From positions 3,596,001-3,660,000 of the forward strand of contig JANTQA010000026.1 in NCBI GenBank assembly GCA_027625915.1: 64,000 bases of DNA. The letters are read 5' to 3'. Positions 11,978 to 24,566 of this stretch are shown piece after piece (position 1 is the stretch's first letter; every line of letters begins with the position of its first letter). Source of the stretch: Anaeramoeba flamelloides. Its lineage: Eukaryota > Metamonada > Anaeramoebidae. Under the pieces are notes generated by a model. It was not told the origin of the DNA. It made no database searches and was given only the letters and a program-made list of their open reading frames with translations. Made by a program: the position numbers and the translations under genes.

Positions 11978-14647
11978 TCTAAAGAATTTTGAAAAAAATA
12001 CAAATAAGTAATCATTGATCTTTCATCTATAGTATCATTTAATATATCATTTAAAGAGATTAATTTTGGTATACATAAGAATTTTTTAGCAGATTCAAAA
12101 GCGATCTTAAATTTTTCTTTAGTCTTCAATTGTAAATATTGTGCTGGGTAGGGGAAGTCTTGGGGGTGTAGTGAATGTATTAAAAACAATAGCAAATCCG
12201 GGTTTTTAAAAGAGGTAAAATCTTGGATTGTCACATCTGATACTTTATAAATCTGAGATTTGATCCAGTTCAATAATTGGTTTTTATTATTCTTTTTATT
12301 TTTGATTTGGTATATTAGTATCCAAATCAAATCTAAAATGAAGTGTAAATTGCCATCGTATATGGCTTCTTCTGATAATTCACCAAGTTCGATCCCTTTC
12401 TTTCTAAGGCTATCAAAGCATTTTTTCAAGTTTTTCATTCTGTGTAGCAATAAGCTCGGCTCTCGATTAAAATTAATTTTTTCTTCTGTGATCGTTTCTA
12501 ATGCTAATAATAGCATTACCCCGTCTTGTAAATCTGTTTGCAGATTGGTAATTTTTTTACAAATTTGATTAAAATGGATGTTTTGTGTTATTTGGTAATT
12601 CAACCAATTTTGGAAGGTCTTCGATTGCATTTCTTTTTTATCTGTGGAGATTTTCATATGCAAATTGTTACTTAATAACTTTTTGTTCTGTGAATTTTGC
12701 TGCTGTTGTTGCTCTTGTTGTTCTTTGTCTAATGATATCATATGCTCTTCGATTTTTTTTTTCCATTGATTAAAATTCGATTGGGAAGAAAACGAGATTT
12801 TAAATTGTTCTTGTAATTGGGTTTGAATTAATATATATTTTCTTTTTTGGAATTGGAATTGGAATTGCTTTTTTTTTTTTTGAATAAATTGAGCATTCGT
12901 TAAAGAAATAATTTGGTAATTTATTTGAGATGTTTGGAAGTCATCGAAATAATACAAATTGCTTCCTTGCAATGATAATATTTTAGAGACCCAGTTATCA
13001 TCTATCCAAACAAAGCAAGAGCATGTTTCGTCTCCTTCTTCGACATTGCACATATCGATGGAAACTTGCTCGGAATCTGAAACATCCGATGGAACGTCGT
13101 TATCGCTGGCTGTAAGAAAGCTTTTATTTTTTTTTAATGAAATTGCTTTCTCATTTTGATTTTTTTGAGTAATATAGTTGCTATCAAAGGAAAACGATTT
13201 TATTAAATTGGTATTATTCAGCACATTTTTAAGTCTCGTTTTATTTTGTTTTTGAATTCTCTCGATCCCCAATTCCTTTTTTAATTGGTTAACTTTATCT
13301 AGACTAATCGTGGTTTTGCCCCAGTACACTGATGCTCTTTTTGGCGCGTGTGTTTGGTTTTCCTTAAAGATGAAAATCATTTTTTTGGAATTAAGTTCAT
13401 AAGAATTGATGCATTCGATGATATTTTCGTCATGCTCTATTAGTCTCAAATTTGAATAATTGTTTTCATTTGATTTGGTGTTTTTTAGGGTTGTGTCGCC
13501 ATTGGCCGTTTCATCAGCATTGTTGTTATTCTTGTTACCCATTTTCGTTTTCTTTTTGTTTTTATTCTTGCTTTTATTATTGTTGTTCTTGTTTTTATTC
13601 TTGCCATTATTCTTATTCTTATTATTCATGTTGATGTTCGTATTTTTGTACTTGTTTAAATTATTTGAGGAAATTAGATTTTTTTTAGATAATGTCGAAA
13701 AGGAGCAAAAAACAGGATCCTCTTTAATATATAACGAATATTTATTAATGTCAATTAAATTCTTGAATCTGAATTTGTTCTTAATTTTTCGAATTAAATC
13801 TAAACACATGGTATTATGATGGACCTGCAAAGTGATATATCCGTTATTTAAAAAAAATATCCTAATCAGCCTCTTCTTATTTGTCTCCATGGGGTTTTTT
13901 ACTTCGCTTTTCGGCTTATATTCAAATCTACAAAACCCATTATTGGTGAGGTCCCAAAAAAGCTTCAAAAAAAAGGGTTTGATTTGTGGATCCAAGATCC
14001 TTTCCATCTTGCCGATCTTCTCCACAAAGACATAGTCTTCACTATTCTTGATATACTTTTTCTTTTTTAAATTCTCAATCACCTTTTCAACACTTTCGTC
14101 CTCATTCAGGGGTAAGGTTGTAAAGGACGTTGAATGGAAGTAGACCTTAACGAAGGATTTCTGGTATTCCAGTGGCTTCGTCGGCTTGTAGGGGATCTGC
14201 TTCATAGCAAGCTCGCTATTTTCATTTGGTTTGTGGTTTCTGTTCATATTTTCAATTTCCGTGCCTGTCTCCGTCTCAGTTTCGGTTTCAATTCCTTTTT
14301 CGGTTTTGGTCTGTGTGTTAGTTTTTGGATTTTGTTGGACTTCCAAATGGCTCCTGCCAGAGACTTTGGAAGATGTTGTTTTGAGATTGTAATTCTGATC
14401 AGAGATTGTGAACTCATGGAAACTTGAATATTTGGTTTCCATTTGCTTGTTGTTCGTGTTCTTGGAGTCACACGAAATCGATCTTCTTTTGTGAATAATT
14501 TGATCGTCTAATTGCAATTTTTGCTTGGAGATTTCATTCTCATTTTTGTTTTTATCTTTGAATTTTTCTTCTTCTTTTGCTTCTTTTCCGATTTCTATTC
14601 CGGTGTGCTTTTTGGACTCGTTGTTGTTAATGTTATGGTTGTTATGG

Positions 14648-14681
<34 letters not shown>

Positions 14682-15318
14682 CTGAATATGTGATTTTAAT
14701 TGGAATATTTAGATTGTTTTTCGGTTTATTTAATTCCAATTCAACAACTTCAACAAGCTCAATAAAGTCAGAGATTTTTTCTGCAGCTTCTAATAGGTTC
14801 AGTTCAATATCCTCTTTGACTGTTTCGATTTGAACATAAAAATGATCCAAACCTTTCGAATAACCAGTGCTATAGGACAACAAATTGAAAACAGATTTTG
14901 AGACACTTTTGAAATGGTTGTCTAAAAACAAAGAGTTTGATTTATCGCAACTGTGATTCGAACAAAAAGTTTTGATCGAATAGTCTGCCAGCGTTGAATC
15001 CTTTTTTAAGATCTTGTTCATTTTGAAGATCTTTTCAAACATTGGCCTTAGTGAGGACTGGTCTTTTTTCTGTAACAATTCTCCCAATTCCTCGACCAAG
15101 CAGAGAAATATTTCAACGTGTTCACTTAATGAGAAATGTGTTTCTAAATAATCGTCTATTTGGATTGTGTCCGTTTGGGTGTTTGGGGTTGGGGTTTGGG
15201 TTGTATTTGTAGTTGTGCCGGAGTTTGTTTGTGTGTGTATGTTTATGTTTGGGGTTTGGTTTGTTAGTGGAGATAGTGGCTCTTTAATTTCTTCAGTTGT
15301 TTGGGTTGTTTGAGACAT
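11971..15318 (-). CDS. Actin-binding protein: RA-like modules, PH and tandem CH domains
   Basis: 1115 residues from ATG at 15318 (the open frame runs on to 15408 but without an ATG start there). N-terminal about 60-200 is a helical domain I do not recognise. Then come Asn and charged runs, two ubiquitin-fold/RA-like segments (about 388-445, KSFVKVYFHSTSF; about 475-640, RLIRIFFLNNGYITLQV, broken by an Asn/Lys insert) and a PH domain (about 771-863, from DDNWVSKILSLQGSNLYYFD to NFNQWKKKIEEHM). A C-terminal CH pair follows: CH1 about 896-1010 (FQNWLNYQ, LQDGVMLLLALETI, IYDGNLHFILDLIWILI) and CH2 about 1017-1113 (LLNWIKSQ, VTIQDFTSF, IDERSMITYLYFFQNSL), like the actin-binding domain of alpha-actinin and filamin. 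RA followed by PH recalls RIAM/lamellipodin, which link Ras-type GTPases to actin; a cortical adaptor role is inferred. No frame break. Codons are GC-richer in the N-terminal half. Confidence 0.85.
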
Positions 15319-17425
15319 TCTCGATTTTTGGGGTTTTTTACAATTAAAATTGGCAAAATGAGAAAGACTAACTTTTCGAAATTCTAAAAAATTAAAAAGA
15401 AAAAACAAAAAAATAAAGAAAAATATACAAGAGAAAAAATGATACTTTTTTTCTTATTCTATTTGAAAATTTCAAAATTAAATTCTGAAATGAAATTTTG
15501 AACTTCAGTAGTTCTACGTGTTTGATAAGAATTTTTGTATTTTTTTTTTTTGAAAAAGTAATTATGTTTTTTCAACTTTGATGGAAATTAAAAATTATCT
15601 CAAGAACAAAAAGTGGATTTCTATAACCGATTATAAAATAGTTAAAGTGTTGGAACTGAAATGTTAATTATGGTTCTTTAATACTTTTCAAAACAAATTA
15701 CACTAATCACAATTTTATCTGAAGGTTTCAACAGGAAAGCTTCACAAAAGCCCCAGAAATATTATATTTAATTGATTTTGTATTTCATTTAAAATTATTA
15801 TTAACTCGAATTAATCATTTAATTTTTTTTTTTTTTTTTTTTCTGGAAATAACAATTTTCTATTATTTGTTGGAAAATAACAGGCACTTTGATAGGTTTG
15901 AAATTTAATTTGAGTTATTTTTAGAAACAAGCAATACAATTGCTTTTTTCTCATAACAAACACTTTTTTATTTAGTCAAAGGTGAATAAACTCTCAAAAC
16001 TTGAACACATTTTAAATTTTTGAGACGTCTCAAGAAAAGTAAATTTAAAGTCTTTAAAATGGAAGACATATTTCAAACTGAAAAGTTCATTTGTCAAATT
16101 GTTTTTCTCCTTTGTCGGATCAAAGTTTTTTATCTAATTGAAGATCAAAAATTCTATTTGAGATTTTCTAAAGGTTTTATTTTTTTTTTTCGAAGGAATG
16201 ATAGATTTTACTTTTTTTGCCAAAAGAAGTAATTTTCTTTTTATAAAACGGTAGAATGTTTTTATTTTGTTATGTATGGTTCAAATAAACAGGTTTATTT
16301 TGAAAAATATTTTTTTTTTTTATTAGATTATTTTGTTAATAAAAAAAGGGTTTTAAAAAAAAAGAGAATGAGAAAAAACTTAATCCAAAAAAAAACCCAT
16401 TTAATTTTAATTTGTACTGTATCCTCAAAAAGAGTCATTAAACATTAAACTATCTCATGTCAGAAAATATAATTTTCTTTAGATAACCCTATTTTTAAAC
16501 AAATTCTCTTTCACAAATATTTAATACAAATTGAAGAAAACACAAAGAGTCATTTAAATTTAAAAGATAGACACCTATTTTAAAGAATTAGTGGTATTTG
16601 TTCCAATAGGTAAAAAGAAATTGACCAACCAAAACGAAAATTGTAAAAAGTAACTGAAAAATTTCACTTAAATATTTTGTGTTCTTTAACTTTAAGAAAA
16701 GTCACTTGAGTATGTTGGTTGAAATATTATTTTTCTATTTTTCTCAAATTGATAATAAAAGTTGATAAATTTACCAAAATAGCATTTTGTCTTTCTAATT
16801 CCTAAAAAAAGCTAAATAGGAAAAAAAGTAAAAACTGTTCTTAATTGGTTAACATTAAGGAAATTAAAGAAACCAAAAATTAAAAATAAAATCAATAAAA
16901 AGGAAAGAAAGAAAACCATTCCATGACAATTAATATTCAAATCATCTAAAATATTTTAAATCCCCTTTTTTATCAAAAACTGAAGAATTATATTCGAGAT
17001 CTCGTAAAGTCAAATTATTCAACAAAATTACAATAATTACAAAATAAGGAAAAAACTTCTAAAATTTAGTATTAGAAAAACTGTTGTTGTGTTTAATTCT
17101 CTATTTATGACCTTTAGCATTTTTTATTTTCTTTAATTTATTTATCTTACCTTTCACTTCCAATTTAAAAGCATAATTGACTTTTTTTCCAAAAATTGCT
17201 ATTGTTTTTTATTTATTTTTTCGGGGTTATGTTTGTAATTTGGAGAAACAAAGATAAAACAGGTTGGTTACAAATAGTTGTAATTTTTTGCAAGTTAACA
17301 AAAAAATGACGATTTAATCAACTTTTATTAACTATCATCTTCAATTCTTATTTTAATTTCAGTTTCCTCGAGCTTTGAAAATTCAAGTTTTCGAAGAGTG
17401 AGTTTTTTGTGAGTGTTCGAATCCT

Positions 17426-17981
17426 TTAAGGTTTACAATCCCTGAAACTGGAAAAAAGATTATCTTGTATTGGGTGTGTCAACTTGTTATTTTGGTTCTT
17501 AGCTGATCGATCCACAACTAAGTTTGGATCGTATAGGTGGTTGAAAAAGGCTATTTTTGTGATTTTATTTTTTTTTTTTCCGAAATCCGGATTGATGAGT
17601 CTAAGATTAATTAATTGGAAGATATTTAATTAGTAATTGAGTTTTTTGTTTTCTATGTTGAAATTTTTATTTACGCTTTGTATTATTTGATGCTTGTAAA
17701 AAAATTTTTTTTTATTTACTCCTAACTCAATAAAAGGAAAATGATAATTTCAATTGTCAACCCAAAAATTAACACTTTCAATTCAATACCTTCCAATCAA
17801 TTAATCTTAGACTCATTTATTTAGATTCCTAAAAAAAATAAAATAGTCAAAAATTGCTATTTTGAACGACTATTAAAATTCATACCAAGTTAAAGATCGA
17901 TCAGTTAAATACTATAAGAACAAGTTATTACACCAAACAAATGATAATCTTTTTGCAAAATTCAGGGATTGTAAACCTTAA
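17426..17981. mobile_element. 556-bp palindromic (foldback) element, copy 1
   Basis: Both ends read TTAAGGTTTACAATCCCTGA inward. Arms of about 230 bp match imperfectly: GATTATCTTGT against GATTATCATTTG, TTAGCTGATCGATC against TTAACTGATCGATC, GAGTCTAAGATTAATTAATT against GAGTCTAAGATTAATTGATT. A related element lies at 32072-33163. TTAA is present at all four ends of the two copies, so the target could be TTAA or TA. No coding capacity. Confidence 0.75.
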
Positions 17982-18160
17982 GGGAGTAGCCACCATAAAG
18001 TCAAAATCTAAACACGAATTTACTATTTTCCAAAAGAAGATTCGATGACAACATTTTTTACTTTGGGTGTGTCTCCTTACCTTTTACGATTCTCAAAGCA
18101 CTTTGTTGAATAGTATTTGTATACTTTTTTTTTTCTTTAAAAGGTAAAGTAATAGCATAA

Positions 18161-18240
18161 TAGAATGTTAAGTGGGATTGTTTTTTTTCTACCTTTAGGA
18201 TTGCTAAATGGCTAGGGTTTGTTCTTATCTTAACATTCTA
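18161..18240. repeat. Short inverted repeat
   Basis: TAGAATGTTAAG at 18161-18172 faces CTTAACATTCTA at 18229-18240, with partial pairing further out. It could be a very small MITE or chance. Confidence 0.35.
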
Positions 18241-20478
18241 TAGTGGCATTTTATTTTATGTTTAAAAATAAAATTATGAAATTATTTTTCAACAAATGTT
18301 TTGAATCCTAAAAAACCAACAAAACCAGAACTAAATAAACAATATAGTTTTCAGATCGAATTGTAAATGTATAAATCAAGTGAATTTGTTGACTTCAGGT
18401 ATCAAGCTCTTATAATAATTGAACTTTCTACAAAATTTAACAAGGAACAATATGTTGGATTGAAAAAAAAAAAAACGAAATGATAAACAATCTTTAGATC
18501 TATTATTTCATGTTAAACCTATTTGTGAAATATTGTGAATTTAAACTATTGTTGTTTTAAAATGATTGTGTAAAGCAACTTTTGTCTTGAATATTAATTA
18601 AAAATTTAGAATGTGTTTAAGGATATCTATTATCCTTCCATTTTACATTGTTAGTAAATCTAATATTATAATTAGTTGAGATTCAAGGTAATTTCCTTAA
18701 TTTCTAAGTATTATTGATGCAAATGTTCAGCCAACCAGCCAATCAAGTTTTAAAAACAATAAGAAAATTATCTTTTAATCTGATCACTACTTGAATTACT
18801 TTCTTTTTAGTTATTTTTCAAAATTAATTGTTTTTTTTTTTGAAGATCTTTGGACAATCCAAATTATTATTTTTCAAATTCACAAATATGTTAAAATAAT
18901 TTGAAAAGTTCTAAAGTATTTAATTGGAATTAATTTTTAATGATGTTATCTATACCAATACCCTGGTTTGTAATTTAAATCTCATCTAATATAATCTTAT
19001 AATTCCCAAATAATTATACTTTTTCAATGAATATATATTGATTCCAATTTGAAATCAAAATGATAAATTCATCTTTTATACATACGAAAGAATAAAGCCT
19101 ATGAATTCAAGGATTTTTCAAAATTCAAAAACTATCAAATTTTAAAGATTGAATAGATAAAAGAAAAGGTTATTTTTTGATTTTATTATTCAAAAAAATT
19201 TGAAAAGATTGTTTAGTTAAAGTTGAGCTGGTATTGTTTAAATAAAAAAAATCAAATAAATCAAAGTTTAAAATTTATAAAAAATGAAGTATTTAAATAT
19301 AAGATAATTTAAATGAATCACTTAGAATTTATCTTGGCTATTTTGTAAAATTCCAGTTAAAACAGTTTATTATTTTTGTAATGATAAATAAGTTACTAGT
19401 AAATTTATTTAGAAAGACAAAAAATAAATAATAACTAAATTAACCTAAAATTTGTTTAATAACATTAACATTATATTACAAAATAAAATAAAATTATTGT
19501 TTTTAATGATATAAAACCATTGAATAATATTAATATATAAGAAATATCAAGGAACCCCGAAATTATATTTTCTAAAAACACATTTTTGAAAAAAAAAAGA
19601 ATATTGTATTTATTTTTTTTTTTTTTTTGATATCTCTATAATATTTTTCATTGTAAATATATTCAATTAATTTTAAAATTTTATATAAGTAAAATCTAAA
19701 AATCCTTATCGAAGGATTATATCTTAAAAAAACAATCTTCTAAAAAAAAAAATTCGATAAATGTTTTAAAATTTAATTTTTTTTTTCATATTTTTGATGA
19801 AATTTTAATTGTTATTATTTATAAAATTAAAGTTTTGTATTTTTTTTTTAAATTTTTAGCGAATTTAGAACTTAAGATCAGCAATAAATTTTATAATAAA
19901 TGACAATTTATTCAAATTCCATAGTTGTCATGGTGTGACTACCCCCCCCCATAAAGAGTAAAACAAATAGATACCCTCTATTAAATTAAATAGCCAAACT
20001 CAAAAAAAATTCATAACGCCCCGTAGTGAAAAATTAGATAAAAATATGAGTAAAAAAAGACCAAACTTACCTTTAAATCTTTTCCCCAAAATGAATTATT
20101 GTTTTTACAACTTCGATAAATTTTATAATTATTGACAAGTTCTATAATCCAATTTAATTCTAAATTATTTCAAAAAATATTATTCTCTTTAAAAGAAGAA
20201 AGATATCTTATGTTCTTACAAGAAAGTGGATCAAAAAACACTTTAGTAATAAAAACACTAATTTTTTACAAAACCAATATAAAAAATTTATCAAAAAAAA
20301 AAAAAATCCAATAATTATTTTAAGCTTGAAAACAATATAATTTGTTTATTAAAAGAAAAGCTCAATTCAATTGTTTTTTCTTTAAAAAAAAAATAAATTC
20401 CAGAAAAAACTAACCAAACCATTTGATTAAAATTTCCCCAAAATACTTTTTTAAAACCAGGAAACTCCAAACTTTACT

Positions 20479-20672
20479 GTCAGTTTCAAATTTAAGGTAC
20501 AAACTTTTAATGAAATTTAAGGTACAATAAAAATCTCAAATTAAGGCACAAAATTCAGATTCTAGTAAAATAATTGTGTAAGAAAAAAATTCCAAATTTT
20601 GTGTCTTAAGTTGAGATTTTTTTGTGGCTTAAATTTCATTGAAAGTTTGTCCCTTAAATTTGAAACCGGCTG
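20479..20672. repeat. About 190-bp inverted-repeat (MITE-like) element, copy 3
   Basis: Left GTCAGTTTCAAATTTAAGGT, with AAATTTAAGGTACAATAAAA further in; right, as reverse complement, GGTTTCAAATTTAAGGGACA, with AAATTTAAGCCACAAAAAAA further in. Same family as 6119-6307; the arms here are the best preserved. Confidence 0.7.
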
Positions 20673-21354
20673 TCATTAAAAAAAACATCTTTTAATTTGA
20701 TTTTTGTTAATCAATAATAAATACCACTTGATCGACGAAGTCTATTTTTTATTGATTTTATAGTCCTTGATTACACTTTGTTAGAATAAATTTTCTCCTT
20801 AATTAGTTCAATGGGTTAACAACAAAACACTCTTTGAAAACATTGGTATTAATTTATTCTTATTTATGGAATTTTTTTTTTCATATTTTCAAATAAAAAT
20901 AATTAATTCAAATGAATAATTTAAATAAATCAAAAACAAATATTATCAAATAGATTTTTTTTAATCATGCCATTTTATTTTTTATTTTCTATATTTTTAA
21001 AAAAGAATGGTTGAACATAATCCTATTAATTTTGAAAAATATAATTAATATTGTAAATAAAATCAATGGTCTATTAATTTTCTTATGTTCAAGGATTCAT
21101 TGTTTTGATTATTTTTTCTTAAATTTTTTTAAAAAAAAATTAATAATTCAAAAAGTTATTTGTTCACAAAAACCTGTAGAAATTACTAAAAGTGAGATTT
21201 CCGAAAAATAAAAAGTTTTTTGCAAATTTTTTATTTTATTTTTTGTCAATCCAAAAACAAAAATGACCCAGATCCTTTTAAGGTAATTTATATTAGAAAT
21301 CAAACTCTTTTAAAAATGATAAACATATTACATTAAATTTGATAAATAATACTA

Positions 21355-21882
21355 AACCCCGTTCCAAAAATTTGGACACACCCAAAATCAAAAATAGGCA
21401 AAAAAACCCCCAATTTATTGTATTTTTCCAAACCTAATAAAAAACCACATTTAAGTTACCCAGTATTAATGTTTTAATAAGTAATCGTTTTAACCCAAAT
21501 AAAAGAAAAAAATATAAAACTCAAAAATAAAAACAGGTGGGTCCAAAATAATGAAACGAGCGGAACAAAAAATGTATTGGTAAATTTGTTGAAATTTCAC
21601 CAACAATTGTTGATCGATCAAATGATAAGATACCATCGAATAATTCTATGTGATTTTCCAATTTAACAAACTCAACACTAACCTTCTATCAACAATTGAA
21701 AAAAAATTTCGAGATCTAACCAAACAGATTACGTAACTGCAAAAAAGGAAATGAAAACAAAACAAAAAAGACAAAAAATGAAATAGTTTATAAAATCAAA
21801 ATTCTTTCCAATTTTAATTTAAAGTGCAGTAATGATGTTCTTTCCACTGTTTAAACTGTGTCCAATTTTTTGGAATCTAGTT
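21355..21882. mobile_element. 528-bp mariner/Tc1-like MITE, copy 1
   Basis: Flanked by TA (21353-21354 and 21883-21884). Left end AACCCCGTTCCAAAAATTTG then GACACACCC; right end reverse complement AACTAGATTCCAAAAAATTG then GACACAG. TA target and a TIR with TTCCAAAAATTTGGACAC are typical of Tc1/mariner elements. A second copy is at 44838-45374; they share TTGGTAAATTTGTTGAAATT and TGATCGATCAAAT inside. No transposase frame. Confidence 0.8.
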
Positions 21883-22679
21883 TACTTGCCTATTTATTTG
21901 TTTCCATATGGATATAATTACCCTATTAAAATTGGAAAAAAATACTTAAAAATTCATTACTCGACTTGAATTTTTAAAAAAAGGATTATTTTCTATTTTA
22001 AACGTTTTTAAATTATTTTAATGTTTATTATTTGTATTTTAATCAATTTACTTAAAATAATTTTTAACCTTCTACTAATATTTTCATTGAATAAAATCGT
22101 TTTTGATATTTAAAAGAAACTGTGTTATTAGAGGAATTAAATATTTTGTAAGTTAAATCAGTGAAAAAAAAATTTTTTTTTTACTCTTATTTGGCAATTC
22201 ATAGTGTTTAAAATTTTAACAATTAATAAAAATCTAACCCGACTCAAAATATTTGCTCAATGAAGAAAGAAAAGAAACATACCAATGAATTTGAGATAAT
22301 ACTTTTATAGAAATAGAATTTTTTTAAAAAATTGTTGAACATACCTAAATACTTGAAATTTATTTTTTAACAAAAAAAAATGATAAAAAAATCATTTTCA
22401 AATATTAAATAAAAAAAAATTTATCTTACAAATTTATCAATAAGACAAAATATCAAAAACAAAAAAAAATAAATATTTTAAAACAATTTCCACGAATTAA
22501 GGATACCTCCTCAAAATATGGTACAATTACACTATATATATAGTATCCAAGAATATAACACACAACTTTATTTAAACTTTAATATATTTAGGCAACGAAG
22601 TGATTTTAATTCTTGATAGTTCATAAAACACTACTTAAAAAAAAAAAAAAAGTATTTTAATTATTATAAATGTTTACGA

Positions 22680-22835
22680 GGATTCTAGAAATTGTTCATG
22701 TCATCATTAGAATATTATAAACTTTTTTTCAGTTAAAGTAACCGAGTTTTCTTGAAGAAATAGAACATATTCTCTGAGTTTAGTTCCTTATTCTTCTCAA
22801 ACTAAAATTTCAATTTTTAGATCAGATCATTTTTT
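22680..22835 (-). repeat. Dispersed repeat, copy 2
   Basis: Minus-strand match to 1945-2110: TTGAAATTTTAGTTTGAGAA, AGAATATGTTCTATTTCTTC and CTTTAACTGAAAAAAAGTTT in the same order. Confidence 0.5.
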
Positions 22836-24566
22836 TTGAATTTAGATTCCTTTTTTTTCATTTTACTTTTTTTTTCTATTTTTTTTTCTTCTTGTCTTTT
22901 TTATTTTTTTAAAAAAAATTCAATTTGAAAAAACAATGTTTGAAACTCAAAATTAACACTCAGAAAAGTTATGCTTTATGTGTTCTACAATAATTCATAC
23001 ATTTACAAGTCAAAAACATTGTTGTCATCAATTTTAATTTTTGAAAGAAATATAGAAATTTTGCACAGAGGTTCCAATGAAAAGAGCTCAAAAATTTTTG
23101 AACATTTTTTTTTTTGAAATTTATGGTTTGTTCAGGCTTTTTTTGATGAGTATCGGCTCTAATAACGAATTTTATTATTTTTAATATTTCTAAACAAGCC
23201 AAATTTGGTCGATTCTTAACAATAAGGCAACATTTTATTTTTTGCTTTGACTCTTTGAGTTAAATGGAGTTTATTTTTTTTTCTAATCATTAAAAGAATA
23301 AAAATATCTTTGTCTTTGATTCAAAGATTCATTTTAAAACCATTTAAATCCTCGATTATTAATAATTGAAAATATAAATCAAAATGAACTGAAAGATTAT
23401 ATTATATTTTTTATTTTTTTTATTTTTTTGTTATATTATTCATTCTTTTTTAAATACCAAACACTTCAATCTCAGAATTTTACTGGAATCAACGTAATTA
23501 TTTGGAAAAAATGTGAAAAAGTAAAAAAAAAAAAAATTTAACCAAGAATATTATTTGAAAATATATTTCTAAAATAAAAATGAAATTAAATTTGTCAGAA
23601 GCAACAAATTAACCACAAAGAACTATAAATTATATTTTTATCAATATAATCAAAATTATAATTTGATATTTTTTTTATTACAAAAATTCAAAATATTCGT
23701 TTTGAGATCTGAAAAAGAGTCAAAATTTTTATCAAATTTTTTCATGATACTAGATCAATCAAATAAAAACCCTATACCAAAACATAGTATTGAAAGAACT
23801 ACTATTCTGTTTTATCACCTATTTTAGTCTTTAATCATTTATTTTTTTCTTATATTAAGTGATCATACTCTTCATTTTTAGGTTTCTATGATTCTATTTA
23901 GGCTTTCAATTAAAAAATGTGTTCAAGTTTTTTTCTTTTGTGAATTTTTTTTCTCCTACATTATAATTTTTGAAAAATAAATTGGAATTAATTTTCTTTT
24001 TAACATAAAAAAGTATTTTTGATTAAGGTTTTTGCACTCGTATTTATTATTTATTCTTCTTTTTTTTTTTTTGCAATAGCAAATTATGTAATTGCTTGTT
24101 TTTCACAAGAATTCAAATCAACTTGATAAAATAAAGCCCATTTATTAAACCTGAGAGAAATAAAATTATCCTTATTCAAAGAATTCATTTTTTATCTTTA
24201 AATTTCATTAAAAAAAATCTGATCTTTATTATTTGATTTATTGTTCAGGGTTAAATATCATATAAAAACACTTATTTTGCTTACGTGTGTATTTTGTAGT
24301 GACTAAATTCGTAACTTCAAATTTAAAGTAAGAATAAGAGAAACCCTTAAAAGTATTTTAAACATGAAGATTTATTTTTTCTTTTCTTTATTATTTTTTT
24401 TTTATTTGATTTTTTTAGCATTAATTATAATTATTTTATTTTTGAATTCTAGTGTTTTTTAAAAAAAAAAAAATAAAAAAAATAAAAAAATATAAAAATA
24501 AAATTATAATAATTTTTTACAGAAATAAATCGAAAAAAATAATTGTTTTATTAAAAAAATTATTTT

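Larger units (their letters stand above)
15319..24566. other. 9-kb region with no recognised gene
   Basis: AT-rich throughout. It holds the palindromic element 17426-17981, a small hairpin at 18161-18240, the 190-bp element copy 3 (20479-20672), the mariner-like MITE 21355-21882 and the dispersed repeat at 22680-22835. A run of nine C lies at 19942-19950. Open frames here (16020-16232, 21011-21211, 22969-23202 and others) are low-complexity and unconvincing. Confidence 0.45.

Noticed and set aside
17415-17424. GTTCGAATCC, a perfect pol III B-box/tRNA T-arm core
   Set aside because: No acceptor, D or anticodon arms can be drawn upstream, and no pairing partner is found; not a tRNA.
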